From: Paracoccaceae bacterium
GTDB lineage: Bacteria > Pseudomonadota > Alphaproteobacteria > Rhodobacterales > Rhodobacteraceae
Reading direction: 5' to 3'
Assembly: GCA_024742705.1 (NCBI GenBank)
Contig: JANSXZ010000013.1
Coordinates: 31,809-95,808 of the forward strand
Length of the DNA: 64,000 nucleotides
The position numbers were made by a program, and so were the translations under genes. The notes beneath the pieces are model-generated. The model ran no database searches. It saw only the letters and a list, made by a program, of their open reading frames with translations, and was not told where the DNA came from. Below, one piece after another: positions 49,401-57,861 of this stretch. How positions within the stretch are numbered: position 1 is the first letter of the stretch; every line of letters begins with the position of its first letter.

Positions 49401-50595
49401 CGCCGCGCCCGGTCACGGCGGCCTGTGGCAGCGATACGCCGGGCGTCACCAGATCGCGGGCCAGCGCATCCAGCTGCCACCCCGCGCCATCGGCCGCGTC
49501 GTACCGCACGTTCAGATCGGCGCGCGTCAGTCGCAGCCCGGTTCCGAAGGGCAGATCGACAGGATCGCGGCCATCGCCCACGCGCCCCGTCACATCCACC
49601 AGAACCGGCCGGCCTTCGGGGTCGAGCCGCAGCGCGCCCCGCAGATCCAATGCCGCCGCCGTCAGATCGAAAGACGTCAGGTTCAACCCGGTGTCGGCGG
49701 CGTTCTCGCCGGCAAATCCCAGGCGGATGTCGGGCCCGAAGAACGCCTGCGCCTGTGGCAGCAGCAGCGCGCTGAGATCGCCGCCCAGGTCGCCGCGAAA
49801 CGCCGTGGCACCGTCATCGCGGCCGGTCAGGGTGACCTCTCCGTCCAGCCGTCGGCGGCCATCGGTGTCAAGCGCCAGCGTGGCGGTAAACCCGGTCACC
49901 GGGCCGGCGCCATCGACGCGCAGCGCCAGCGCCGGCTGGCCCGGCAGATCCAGCAGCCCCGCGACCAGCCCGGCGGATTCCTCGACCAGCGCCAGGCGCG
50001 TGGTCAGCTGTCCGGTCTGCCGATCATAGGACAGGTCCAGATCCAGATCGCCCTGCCGCCCGTCAGTGCGCTGCACCTCTATCGCCACGCGCACCGCATC
50101 GCCCAGTTCGGCCGCGCCTTCAAGCGTCAGGGCGACCGGCGTGCCCAGCACCGGCGCCCCCAGCACCAGATCGCCGGTCGCGATGCGCCCGATGGACACG
50201 CTGACCGGCAGTTCGGGAATGCGAAACCCGCCCGCTTCGGGATCGGGCAGGGTTTCTTCAGACACCGGCGGGCGCAGCACTTCGATGCGTTCGGCGGTCA
50301 GTTCGCGCACCTCGACCGCGCCGCGCAAAAGCGCCGCACGGTTCCAGTCGAGAGCGGCGTTCTCGAGGCTGAGCCAGACGCCGTCGCGGTCGGCGATCGT
50401 CAGCCGCGCCAGCGTGGCACGCGACGACAGCGCCCCCTGGAAGCCGCGGATCTGAACATCGCGGCCACTGCCCGACAGGGCCGATTGCAACAGACCGGCC
50501 AGATACCCCGGGCCATCGTCGTTTTCGTCCACGCCCTGGGCGGCCACCGACAACGGCAGCAGGAAGATCAGCAGAAATGCGGCGAGATGTTTCAA
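46477..50595 (-). CDS. tamB: Translocation and assembly module protein TamB
   Basis: A 1372-residue envelope protein with an N-terminal signal/anchor (KHLAAFLLIFLLPLSVAAQ), a long repetitive beta-helical body spanning the periplasm, and a C-terminal DUF490/TamB domain ending in GQTGIGVFFERDY. With TamA it moves outer-membrane proteins or lipids across the periplasm. It starts with TTG at 50595, overlapping the tamA stop (TTGA); no better start lies near the signal sequence. The order tamA-tamB in one operon is the standard one. Confidence 0.94.
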   Translation of the reverse strand: MKHLAAFLLIFLLPLSVAAQGVDENDDGPGYLAGLLQSALSGSGRDVQIRGFQGALSSRATLARLTIADRDGVWLSLENAALDWNRAALLRGAVEVRELTAERIEVLRPPVSEETLPDPEAGGFRIPELPVSVSIGRIATGDLVLGAPVLGTPVALTLEGAAELGDAVRVAIEVQRTDGRQGDLDLDLSYDRQTGQLTTRLALVEESAGLVAGLLDLPGQPALALRVDGAGPVTGFTATLALDTDGRRRLDGEVTLTGRDDGATAFRGDLGGDLSALLLPQAQAFFGPDIRLGFAGENAADTGLNLTSFDLTAAALDLRGALRLDPEGRPVLVDVTGRVGDGRDPVDLPFGTGLRLTRADLNVRYDAADGAGWQLDALARDLVTPGVSLPQAAVTGRGALDLGQATRFAGRVDLTATADFDDPALARALGRELRLGSDIIWQSGDPVRLDDFRYDGATVSAQGAGAIRVADGGVAFDGQLRAETGDLGAFSLIAGLPGLGGAASASISGRADILAGAFDLTIGAQTRDLALGIDRADPFLGGVTRFDTVLARGATGLQLDRLSLTNAALDVDAAGALSSSAGDFRYDAVLRGAGRALDAAGGDLKSSGRAVYDGRVWRIDGDGTLGPVQSAQQQIDALLREGARLAFAARLQDDAVTIETLDLSNRHLRVSAQGALAPAIAMEARVELPDSGVLAGVPGGPARLNLTARDGAHGLGLTLTGEARDLATGVPQADALLAGRIVLDARALLAADGAVRLQQADLSGPAIELRASGPLAPALELNAQLALPRSGVLLGTNGGPAVVNASVAALDAGLRLRIAGHVDDAALGVEAADALLRGRTAADVEVLRRPDGSLDIRRADIRGSALTASVTGQVAGAEGTADLSLSAALDDVGRLTSTLSGPLSAQGRVRGRIEAPRFDVSATGPGGATVRGAGQLGLPGGAVEIDASGEVPLALLDAVLGTRSIAGQSGFEIALRGQPAVENLTGRVTLADARFFDPALDLSLTGLRGSIDLARGQAQVTLRGNVDDGTLAVDGPIGLAAPFRSDLRLALRSVPVAQDLLFSTRVSGDLAIGGALTGQNRVSGAVVLDQTELRIPSSLGGQAEPIPDINHRGASAAVRASQARAGLIGGDSAGGGAGGGSSTTLDLTVSSGDPMFLRGRGIDAELAGSVRMAGALDDIRAQGQFNMTRGRMTLLGQRLDFSQGRVTFAGSLLPQIYLEAVSEVPDYVITIVIAGPASSPEVSFSATPDLPDDEVLAQLFFSRPVAELSAFQAARLAAGVAELAGDGSPGLMDNLRAGLGVDDLDISTAADGETALRAGKYISDNVYTDVEITSGGNTSVSINLDLTPDVVVKGSADSRGQTGIGVFFERDY

Positions 50596-52388
50596 AATGC
50601 GTGCCCGATCCCGATGTACAGCCCGAAGAAATTCGACGTCTTGTTGTGCAGCGGAACCGCCAGATCGACGCGGATCGGCCCGATCGAGGTGAAGTACCGC
50701 GCGCCCATCCCGATGCCCGAGTGGCTTTCACCGGTGCCGGAAAAATCCGGCTCGGCGCTGACATAGCCATAGTCGACGAAACCGACCAGGCCCAGATTGC
50801 TGCCCAGCCGCTGGCGGACTTCGGCCGAAAGCGCCAGAAATCCACGCCCGCCCACCAGGGTGTTGCCGCGCGGCACGCCCAGCGATTGATACTCCTGCCC
50901 GCGCACGGTGCCACCGCCACCGGAAAAGAACAGCAGTTCCGGTGGCGTCTCCGAGATCTGCGCCCCCGAAACCAGGCCCATCTGGCCGCGCAGCGCCACG
51001 ACCGTCCGCTCGGACGCGCCCAGCGCCCGATAGCCGCGCAGGTCGGCCTTCAGCTGTACGCCGCTCGCCGACCCGCTGAACCCGAAGAAGCTGAGCGCGG
51101 ACACATCCGCATACAGCCCGCCCGACGGTGCGAACTCATCGTCGCGCGTGTCCCATGTGAGGCCGTGGACCAGCGTGACGTGGTTGAAATCGCGGATGCC
51201 GAACACGTCTTCGGTGCGCGACCGCCGCAGCCCCAGATCGGACCACCAGCTGAGCCGTTCCGAACGGACGTGTTCCAGCCCCACGTTGGTGCGCGCCACG
51301 TCGCTGGTGTAGGTCGGCTCGTCCAGCCGTTCCAGGTAGGCCGCCGCGTTCAGTGTGTTGTTGCGCCCGATGACGGCGGGATACGCATAGGTCACGCCCA
51401 CGGTGTAATCGATGCCGCCGCTGTCGCCACCGATCCCGCCAAACTCGGTTTCGAACCGCAGCCGGTCGGCCGATCCGGTCAGGTTGCGGTGCATCCAGTA
51501 GCCCGACAGGGTGATGCCGTCGGTGCTGGACAATTCGGCGCCAAAGCCGATGCGGCGCGGCTTGGCATCCTGCACCGAAAGGGTGAAATCCAGCGTCCCG
51601 TCGGGATTGGGCCGATCGGTTTCGGCGATGGCGACGCTGTCGAAGCTGCCGGTTCGGCGCAGGCGGGTGGCCGCGCGCGCGACCCCGTCGGGCGAATACA
51701 CCGCGCCTTCGGGCAACGCCGCGATGGCGCGCAGCCGCGCGGCGCGCACCGCGCTGGGCGTGTCGATGCGCAGCGCGCCGAACCGCAGCAGCGGGCCCGG
51801 AACCACGCGGAACCGCGCGTCGATCGTGCGCGCGGGATGGTTGGCCACGATTGACTGCGCGCCCGGTTCGGCCTTTGCATGGCCGGCCTCGCGCCATGCC
51901 GTCACCGCAGACGCCACCGCGCGCCGCATCACCGGAGTCAGCGCCCCGGCGCCCGGGCGAAAGCCTTCGGGCAATGCCGCGCCTTCCGGAAGCGGGCGCA
52001 CCTCGGCGCGCGAAAAGACGAACTGAGGCCCGGCCCGGACCTGCACCTCCACCTTGTCGATGCGGCGCGGCAGGTTCAACGCCGACAGCCCAGAGGCTTC
52101 GCGCCCGTTCAGCCGCACCCGCACGGTCCCGGCATAGCGCGCGTCCTGATACAGAACCGCCGTCAATCGCGCGTAGTCCGCGCGTGCGGCCGCCAGAAGA
52201 TCGGTCGCACGGGCTTCGGGATCGGCGGCGACGGCGGCAACCGAAGCCGCCGCCAAAAGCTGCGCCTGCAACGCTTCGGGCGCGTCGCCGGCGTCCAGCG
52301 TCATGTCCGCGGCCTGTGCCATCGCACCGGCCAGGCACAAGATCACCACCCGGACACCCAGCGTCAGGGCTGCTTGTATGGATCGCAC
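50592..52388 (-). CDS. tamA: Outer-membrane assembly protein TamA (BamA/Omp85 family)
   Basis: A 598-residue Omp85-type protein. A signal peptide (about residues 1-25, ending AMAQA) is followed by POTRA-type domains (about 30-300) and a C-terminal beta-barrel. The end of the barrel (GGGGTVRGQEYQSLG with the L6-type RG motif, and the C-terminal aromatic GIGHAF) is characteristic. The start is taken as GTG at 52388, which puts the signal peptide at the N-terminus. An in-frame extension to 52475 would place an unrelated segment before it. It couples to tamB by a 4-base overlap. Confidence 0.92.
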   Translation of the reverse strand: MRSIQAALTLGVRVVILCLAGAMAQAADMTLDAGDAPEALQAQLLAAASVAAVAADPEARATDLLAAARADYARLTAVLYQDARYAGTVRVRLNGREASGLSALNLPRRIDKVEVQVRAGPQFVFSRAEVRPLPEGAALPEGFRPGAGALTPVMRRAVASAVTAWREAGHAKAEPGAQSIVANHPARTIDARFRVVPGPLLRFGALRIDTPSAVRAARLRAIAALPEGAVYSPDGVARAATRLRRTGSFDSVAIAETDRPNPDGTLDFTLSVQDAKPRRIGFGAELSSTDGITLSGYWMHRNLTGSADRLRFETEFGGIGGDSGGIDYTVGVTYAYPAVIGRNNTLNAAAYLERLDEPTYTSDVARTNVGLEHVRSERLSWWSDLGLRRSRTEDVFGIRDFNHVTLVHGLTWDTRDDEFAPSGGLYADVSALSFFGFSGSASGVQLKADLRGYRALGASERTVVALRGQMGLVSGAQISETPPELLFFSGGGGTVRGQEYQSLGVPRGNTLVGGRGFLALSAEVRQRLGSNLGLVGFVDYGYVSAEPDFSGTGESHSGIGMGARYFTSIGPIRVDLAVPLHNKTSNFFGLYIGIGHAF

Positions 52389-52447
52389 GGAATACCCCCC
52401 AAAGGCTTGCGCCCGTCCGACTATAGCTTCGCGCGGAACAGTTGCAA

Positions 52448-53107
52448 TCAGTTGCCCGGACGCGGGTTCGACCATCGGTGCGGCGCAAACGGGCGTTCAA
52501 GGGCGCGGGCCACGAACTCCAGCCGGTCCTGCCCGTAAAAAAGATCGCCCTGAACCGAATAAGTGGGCGACCCGAAAAGGTTAAGCGCCTTCGCCTCGTC
52601 CGTGAAGCGGCGGTGGATCGCCTGGATTTCCGGCGATAGCGCCTGCTCCAGCAGCGGTTCGGGATCGATGCCTGCGGCGCGCGCCACCCGCGCCAGCGTT
52701 GCGGGATCGGCGTGGTCGGCATCATCCCGCCAATGCGCCTCGAGAATGGCATGTGCCAGCGCATCCACATCCGCGCCCCGGTTCTGGGCCGCGATCAACA
52801 TGCCGTGAGCAAGGTCCAGCGGATTGTCGTGATGGGTGGGGCGGTGGCCGATCACCGGCACCGCGCGCCATTCGGCCCAGCGTTCGATTTCGCGGCCGAA
52901 AAAGTAATCGACATGCGCCGCCGTTCTGCCACGAAAGGGCGGCGCGCCGGCATGTGCCAGAACCGGCGCCAGATCGATCGGGCGGTGCACCAGGCGCGCG
53001 CCGCTGGCGCGGCAGATCCGGCTCAGCCGGGCCGAGCCAAGATAGGCAAAGGCGGAATGTGCCGAATAGTAGTAGACGATTTCGGGGGGCGCGGCGTCAG
53101 CGATCAG
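52448..53107 (-). CDS. 2-hydroxychromene-2-carboxylate isomerase family protein with apparent non-canonical (CTG) start
   Basis: The conserved body runs to residue 219 and ends in a canonical HCCA-isomerase C-terminus: LFGSPTYSVQGDLFYGQDRLEFV. Its N-terminal active-site segment, EIVYYYSAHSAFAYLGSARLSRI, is encoded upstream of the first GTG (52990), so a start there would remove the glutathione-binding Ser. Between the in-frame stop and that segment there is no ATG, GTG or TTG. A CTG at 53107-53105 sits 7 bases after an AAGGAG ribosome-binding site. Either CTG is used, or a base is wrong or mutated. The same family occurs at 21 kb. Substrate unknown. Confidence 0.75.
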   Translation of the reverse strand: MIADAAPPEIVYYYSAHSAFAYLGSARLSRICRASGARLVHRPIDLAPVLAHAGAPPFRGRTAAHVDYFFGREIERWAEWRAVPVIGHRPTHHDNPLDLAHGMLIAAQNRGADVDALAHAILEAHWRDDADHADPATLARVARAAGIDPEPLLEQALSPEIQAIHRRFTDEAKALNLFGSPTYSVQGDLFYGQDRLEFVARALERPFAPHRWSNPRPGN

Positions 53108-53565
53108 AACCTGTCTCCTTGTGGCGCGTCATGCGGCGGGCGGCCGCGGCAACCGTCACACAATCGCAGCGCGGCGCCCCGGTCAAGCGCCGTCATGGTG
53201 CGCCGGTGCGTCGCCACCGCAGCGCTTTGTCGCGATTGCCCGCACAGTGTGTTTCCGTTCGCGCAACAGTGTGTTTCCGTCCGGCACCGTTGAAAAGCTT
53301 GATGATGGATGGCTTGGGCAACATAGTTAACTTGGGGAAAAAGGGGCTGTCGGTCCGCTGGCGATTCGCGACCCGTGTGGCGCGGCGCGTCATGGGCGCG
53401 AATGGTACCACGCGATGCGGCACATGACGACGCCGAGCATCCGAACAGGTGGCGCGGCGGCATCAAGGCACGGCGCCAGGAATGCTTGCGTCGAACGGCG
53501 GCAACGGCCCGGACACGTTCGCAAACGGTTGTCCGCACGCCGCGACGTAAAAAGCCGGGGGTGGC
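53108..53565. other. 458-base intergenic region before the large secreted protein
   Basis: No coding frame here looks real. It contains the tandem repeats listed at 53244-53280, A/T-richer sequence at 53283-53340 that may hold a promoter (TTGAAA near 53291), and a GC-rich stretch to 53540. It should carry the regulatory region for the 1068-residue protein. Confidence 0.5.
53244..53280. repeat. Two 15-bp direct repeats spaced 22 bp
   Basis: The word ACAGTGTGTTTCCGT occurs at 53244-53258 and 53266-53280 without mismatch. The 22-bp period is two helical turns, so both copies face the same side, as with tandem operator sites. They lie about 290-320 bases before the start of the large secreted protein gene. 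Confidence 0.75.
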
Positions 53566-56500
53566 ATGGAAGAAGAACTCGAAGTTAGCATCGGCACGTT
53601 GCAGGCGGTGGGTGGCGCGGCCTTCGATACCGAAACCGGTGTCTATATTCTGACGCCGGACGTGTCATTCCAGACAGGCGCCGTGGCGACACCCGACCAG
53701 ATCGACCTGACATCATACTTCCGGCTGACGTTCGAATTGTATTTCGGAGACGACGACGCCGGCGGCTACGGCATTGGCGTGGCCTTGCACGACGACCCCG
53801 ACGGGGCCGGGGCACTGGGCACCGGGCTTGGGTTTTTCGGGCTTGAGAACGGCGTAGGGCTGCGTTTTTCAACCCATCAGTTTCCCGGTGGGGTGCCTTC
53901 GGACCATGCCCGCGTCAAGGGTTTGCAGGACGGCGCGTACCACGGGCCCGTGGTATCGGTCGACAATCTGGAAGATGACGCGTGGCATCAGGTCGAAGTG
54001 ATCTGGCGGCCGGGCGGCGATTTCACCTATTCGCTCGACGGGGTCGAAATGGGGCGGCTGACCACCGCATTCATGACCGGCATCATGGAAGGCGCCACCG
54101 ATGCGCATCTGATGTTCACCGCTTCAACCGGCGGCGTCGGCAATCAGCAGGCGGTGCGCGACGTGTCGCTGTTTACCGCCGCACCCGACGACGACCCGGA
54201 TCCGGTGTTGCGCATCGCCGCCGCCGCCGATGTGCCCGAAGGCGACGACGGCGCCACCGCGTCGATGGTGTTCACCGCCACGCTGAGCGCGCCGGCCGGG
54301 CCCGGCGGGGTCACGGCGGATGTCGCGGTCAGCGGCGGCGGCGGTTTCGCGCCCGCGAGGCTGCAGTTTGCCGAAGGCGCCACACAGGCGCGGATCACCG
54401 TCGACGTGCCCGGCGACACGGTCGACGAACCCGATGAAACCGTCACCGTCACCCTGTCGAACCTGCGCAACGCCACCCCCGGCACGCTCAGCGCATCGGC
54501 GCGCATTCTCGATGACGACGACGCCGATCCGGTCGATCCGGTCTTCGGCCTTCTGGGCGATGCGGTGGCCGGGGCGACGCCCGGCGTCTATGTTCTGACC
54601 GACGCCACCGGGCCGACCCAGACAGGCGCGATCACCACATCGGGCCAGATCGACCTGGAATCGTTCTTCCGCATCAGCTTCGAGATGAACTTCGACGACA
54701 ACGAAGCCGGCGGCTATGGCATCGGCCTTGCGCTGCACGACGATCCGGACGGCGCGGCAGCCCTGGGCACCGGGCTGGGCTTTTTCGGGCTGGACAACGG
54801 CGTCGGGCTGCATTTCTCGACCCATCAGTTCCCCGGCGGCGTGCCGTCGGATTACGCCCGGATCAATGGGCTGCAAAACGCGGCCTACCACGACCCGGTG
54901 GTGCGGGTTGCCAATCTTGAGGATGGCGCCTGGCACGAGGTCGAACTGGTCTGGGATCCCGAGGGCGATTTCACCTATACGCTCGACGATGTGGAAATGG
55001 GCCGGCTCACCACCGCCTTCGTCAATGGCATCATGGGCGGCGCGACCGAGGCGCATGTGATGCTGACGGCCGCGTCGGGCGGCGTTGCAACCCAGCAATC
55101 GGTTCGCAACATCGTCATTTCCGGCGATGTTGCACCGCCCCCGCCCCCGCCGCCGCCGCCTCCCCCACCGCCGCCACCGCCACCGCCCGTGGCGTTGCCC
55201 GAACTGAATGTGCTGACACCTGCCAATGTCGCAGAAGGCGATGACGGATCCGACAGGCGCATGGTTTTCACGATCACGCTCAGTGAACCGGCCGGCGCCG
55301 GCGGGGTCACGGCGGACGGCACCGTGCTCCGGGGCGATGCGCGCATCCCGGTTGCCATCTCGATCGCCGAAGGCGTTGCTTCGGGCAGCGTGTCGGTCGG
55401 AGTGGCCGGCGATACCGAAATCGAACCCGATGAAACGGTAACGCTGCGGGTCAGCAACATCGCCGGCGCGACGGCGGGCGTGACCACGGCGTCGGCGCTG
55501 GTTCTCGACGACGATCTGCCGAACACGCCGCGGATGGGCACGTCGGTAGCGGACAGGATGCTGGGGACACCGGGCCGCGACGCGCTCAGCGGTTTGGCCG
55601 GCAACGATACCCTTGAAGGGCTGGGCGACAACGATGTGCTGCGCGGCGGGATCGACAACGATCTTCTGATCGGCGGCGGCGGACGCGACCGCCTCGTGGG
55701 CGGCAGCGGCAACGACATGTTGTTCGGCAATACCATCGAAGCCAACTATTTCCCCGACGCCGCGGACGAGGTGTTCCGCCTTTACCGCGCCGTGCTGGAC
55801 CGCGAACCAGACAGCGCCGGTTACCTGTCGTGGACCCGCCAGATCGCCGTTGAAGGCATGTCGAATGCCGATCTGGCGCGCGGGTTCGTCGGATCGGACG
55901 AATTCGCCGCGATGTCGCAGGGCATGAGCAACGGCGACTTCGTGCTTCTGCTTTATGACAATGTGCTGAACCGGGGCGCCGATCTGGCCGGGCTGCTGCA
56001 CTGGATCGATGTGCTGAATGCAGGCACCAGCCGCGCCGACGTGGTTCTGGGCTTTGCCGAAAGCCCCGAATTCCGCGCCGCGACCGCAGCCGATGCGCGT
56101 GCCTTCGCCGAGGCACATTCGCCATCGGCCTGGAGCGACGACGTGTTCCGCCTGTACCAGGCGACGCTGGACCGGGCGCCGGACCTCGCCGGTTTCCTCG
56201 ACTGGGCCGGCAGGCTGGGTTCGGGCACGCCGTTCCTCGAGGTGGTGGGCGGGTTCGTGCAATCCGACGAATTTCGCGCAACCTATGCCGATCTGGACAA
56301 CGCCGCCTTTGTCACGCTGCTCTATGACAATGTGCTTGACCGGGCACCCGATGACAGCGGCTTTGCCGACTGGACCGGCCGCCTGACCGCCGGCAGCAGC
56401 CGCGAGAGCGTTGTCGCCGGATTTCTGCAAAGCCAGGAATTCATCGCCGCCACGGCGGAACCCTTGGTTGAATGGATGCGCGCACAGGGCACCGATGACG

Positions 56501-56772
56501 TGATCGAAGCGGGCGCGGGCCAGAACGTGATGGCGGGCGGCTTGATGAGCGACGCGTTCGTTTTCAGCCCGGCGCAGAGCGGCACCCATCAGGTTCTCGA
56601 TCTCGAAGCCTGGGATCAGATCGAACTGCGCGGGTTCGGCTACGGCAGCGAGGCGGCCGCGCTGGCGCGATTCAGTCAGGCGGGATCGGATGTGGTGTTT
56701 TCGGACCGTGGCGTGGTGATCAACTTTGACGACACCGATCTGGGGCTGATCTCGGACACCTTGGTGTTGTAG
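53566..56772 (+). CDS. Large probably type-I-secreted protein: two lectin-like/Calx-beta units, polyproline linker, RTX and DUF4214 repeats
   Basis: A 1068-residue acidic protein without N-terminal signal peptide. Residues about 15-205 and 330-520 are two copies of a lectin-like (LamG/L-type-like) beta-sandwich: compare [19 protein letters not shown] with [18 protein letters not shown]. Calx-beta-type domains follow at about 215-325 and 545-655 (PEGDDG...[13 protein letters not shown]). Residues 524-541 are 18 consecutive prolines. RTX-type GGxGxD repeats occupy about 657-722, and several DUF4214 repeats follow (about 725-985, [20 protein letters not shown]). The C-terminal strand ends DTLVL, typical of type I secretion. 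No transporter genes are adjacent. Probably a secreted glycan-binding or adhesive protein. Confidence 0.82.
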   Translation: MEEELEVSIGTLQAVGGAAFDTETGVYILTPDVSFQTGAVATPDQIDLTSYFRLTFELYFGDDDAGGYGIGVALHDDPDGAGALGTGLGFFGLENGVGLRFSTHQFPGGVPSDHARVKGLQDGAYHGPVVSVDNLEDDAWHQVEVIWRPGGDFTYSLDGVEMGRLTTAFMTGIMEGATDAHLMFTASTGGVGNQQAVRDVSLFTAAPDDDPDPVLRIAAAADVPEGDDGATASMVFTATLSAPAGPGGVTADVAVSGGGGFAPARLQFAEGATQARITVDVPGDTVDEPDETVTVTLSNLRNATPGTLSASARILDDDDADPVDPVFGLLGDAVAGATPGVYVLTDATGPTQTGAITTSGQIDLESFFRISFEMNFDDNEAGGYGIGLALHDDPDGAAALGTGLGFFGLDNGVGLHFSTHQFPGGVPSDYARINGLQNAAYHDPVVRVANLEDGAWHEVELVWDPEGDFTYTLDDVEMGRLTTAFVNGIMGGATEAHVMLTAASGGVATQQSVRNIVISGDVAPPPPPPPPPPPPPPPPPPVALPELNVLTPANVAEGDDGSDRRMVFTITLSEPAGAGGVTADGTVLRGDARIPVAISIAEGVASGSVSVGVAGDTEIEPDETVTLRVSNIAGATAGVTTASALVLDDDLPNTPRMGTSVADRMLGTPGRDALSGLAGNDTLEGLGDNDVLRGGIDNDLLIGGGGRDRLVGGSGNDMLFGNTIEANYFPDAADEVFRLYRAVLDREPDSAGYLSWTRQIAVEGMSNADLARGFVGSDEFAAMSQGMSNGDFVLLLYDNVLNRGADLAGLLHWIDVLNAGTSRADVVLGFAESPEFRAATAADARAFAEAHSPSAWSDDVFRLYQATLDRAPDLAGFLDWAGRLGSGTPFLEVVGGFVQSDEFRATYADLDNAAFVTLLYDNVLDRAPDDSGFADWTGRLTAGSSRESVVAGFLQSQEFIAATAEPLVEWMRAQGTDDVIEAGAGQNVMAGGLMSDAFVFSPAQSGTHQVLDLEAWDQIELRGFGYGSEAAALARFSQAGSDVVFSDRGVVINFDDTDLGLISDTLVL
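55135..55188. repeat. 18-codon proline tract
   Basis: An uninterrupted run of 18 Pro codons, all CCN with mixed third bases (CCG, CCC, CCA, CCT), separating the second lectin-like domain from the second Calx-beta domain. Mixed third bases suggest it was retained under selection at protein level and is less prone to slippage than a pure CCG tract. Confidence 0.95.
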
Positions 56773-56785
56773 ACCGGGTGCGCGC

Positions 56786-57541
56786 CTAGACGACCGTTGC
56801 GGCGATCAGGTTGTGCAGGGTGCGATGCAGTGAATGCACCGTCAGCGCCGAGGTCGAGGCATTGCCGTCGCTGGGCGCATTGCGCAGGGTCATCGCCATT
56901 TCGCCGCCCGCGGCGCGGGCCTCCCAGGCATGGGTATTGCCGGTTGCCGTGGCGTCCGAAACCAGATCGACACGCGTCGCATCCAGCCCGGGACCGGCCA
57001 ACGCGAGGATCGCCGCCACGTTCGCGTTTTTCGGAAAGCTCAGTGCCGCCTCGCGGGCCGTACCGGCGAAAAAGCGCCCCGACGGCACGCCGTCGGGCCA
57101 GGCCGCCGGCGGTTTGGTGCCGGTGTAGCGCAGCGTAACCGGCCCGGCCCGCGCGAGGGCCGCGAGGGCGTCAATGCCGCCGATGGCTCCGGACGGCAGG
57201 TGAAGTTGCGCGCCACCTGCCTGCGCCGCCTGTTCCAGGGTGCCAAGCAGAGCGTCGTCGGCCAGCGCCCCCACCGATGCCGCGATCAGCGCAACACCCG
57301 ACCGCAGCACCGGCGCGCCGTGCTGGGCCAGGGCCGCCTGCCCGGCTGCCTCGATCACCGCGAAGGGCCGACGCTTCATCAGGTCGGGCAGCGATTCAAC
57401 CACGTCCCACCCCCGTTGCACCGCCGCGCCGCCACGTCCGGGCCGTGCCAGAACAGTCACTGCATGGCCGTCCTGCACCAGCAGGGGCACCAGAGCGCGT
57501 GCGATCGCCCCCTGCCCGATGACGCCCACGCGCCGCGTCAC
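56786..57541 (-). CDS. L-aspartate dehydrogenase
   Basis: A 251-residue NAD(P)-dependent enzyme converting L-aspartate to iminoaspartate/oxaloacetate. The N-terminal RVGVIGQGAIARALVPLL binds the cofactor. LHLPSGAIGGIDAL carries an active-site segment, and YTGTKPPAAW and LSFPKNANVAAILALAGPG are diagnostic of the AspDH (NadX) family. It may feed NAD synthesis in place of NadB; no nadA or nadC is nearby. Translation begins at GTG (57541). It is convergent with the large secreted-protein gene. Confidence 0.92.
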   Translation of the reverse strand: MTRRVGVIGQGAIARALVPLLVQDGHAVTVLARPGRGGAAVQRGWDVVESLPDLMKRRPFAVIEAAGQAALAQHGAPVLRSGVALIAASVGALADDALLGTLEQAAQAGGAQLHLPSGAIGGIDALAALARAGPVTLRYTGTKPPAAWPDGVPSGRFFAGTAREAALSFPKNANVAAILALAGPGLDATRVDLVSDATATGNTHAWEARAAGGEMAMTLRNAPSDGNASTSALTVHSLHRTLHNLIAATVV

Positions 57542-57861
57542 CGGCGGCGGCCGGGGTGTGGCAGGGGCCGGGCACCCGAACCGTGATGGAAAATGCGTTC
57601 GATCATGTCCCGGACGACCCTATCAGACTGGCGCCCGGCTGTCGCCCCGCAGCGTATCAGCGCCCGCGTTGCCCAATTTCTGACCAAATGGAAAAATTTT
57701 GCCTTGGCGTGGCCGCAAACACGCCAGAGTCTTTGACAGCGGCCCGCCAGATGACCACCGTTTTCGCAAGGCTGACCGGCAAAGCGCGTGGCGGCCCATC
57801 CGACAGAAACTGTGCGACCGTCCAACACATCGGAAACGCACGCCCATGGCAGGAGCCCGCT
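57542..57861. other. Intergenic region between L-aspartate dehydrogenase and the BMP importer genes
   Basis: About 320 bases between divergent genes; it should hold promoters for both. A TTGACA at 57733 and A/T-rich sequence at 57680-57710 are the only promoter-like parts I see. No convincing -10 is paired with them. No small gene is supported. Confidence 0.4.

Noticed and set aside
47359..50766. Very long open frame on the plus strand opposite tamB
   Set aside because: It is the reverse shadow of tamB, rich in Arg/Gln/His as GC-rich antisense frames are, with no recognisable domain. tamB itself has signal peptide, TamB C-terminus and coupling to tamA.
53375..53653. Small plus-strand frame upstream of the large secreted protein
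   Set aside because: It is Arg-rich without conserved pattern and overlaps the real start in another frame. It has no convincing ribosome-binding site.
54124..56589. Long minus-strand open frame opposite the large secreted protein
   Set aside because: The plus-strand frame has clear repeat and domain structure; the minus frame is a codon-bias shadow.
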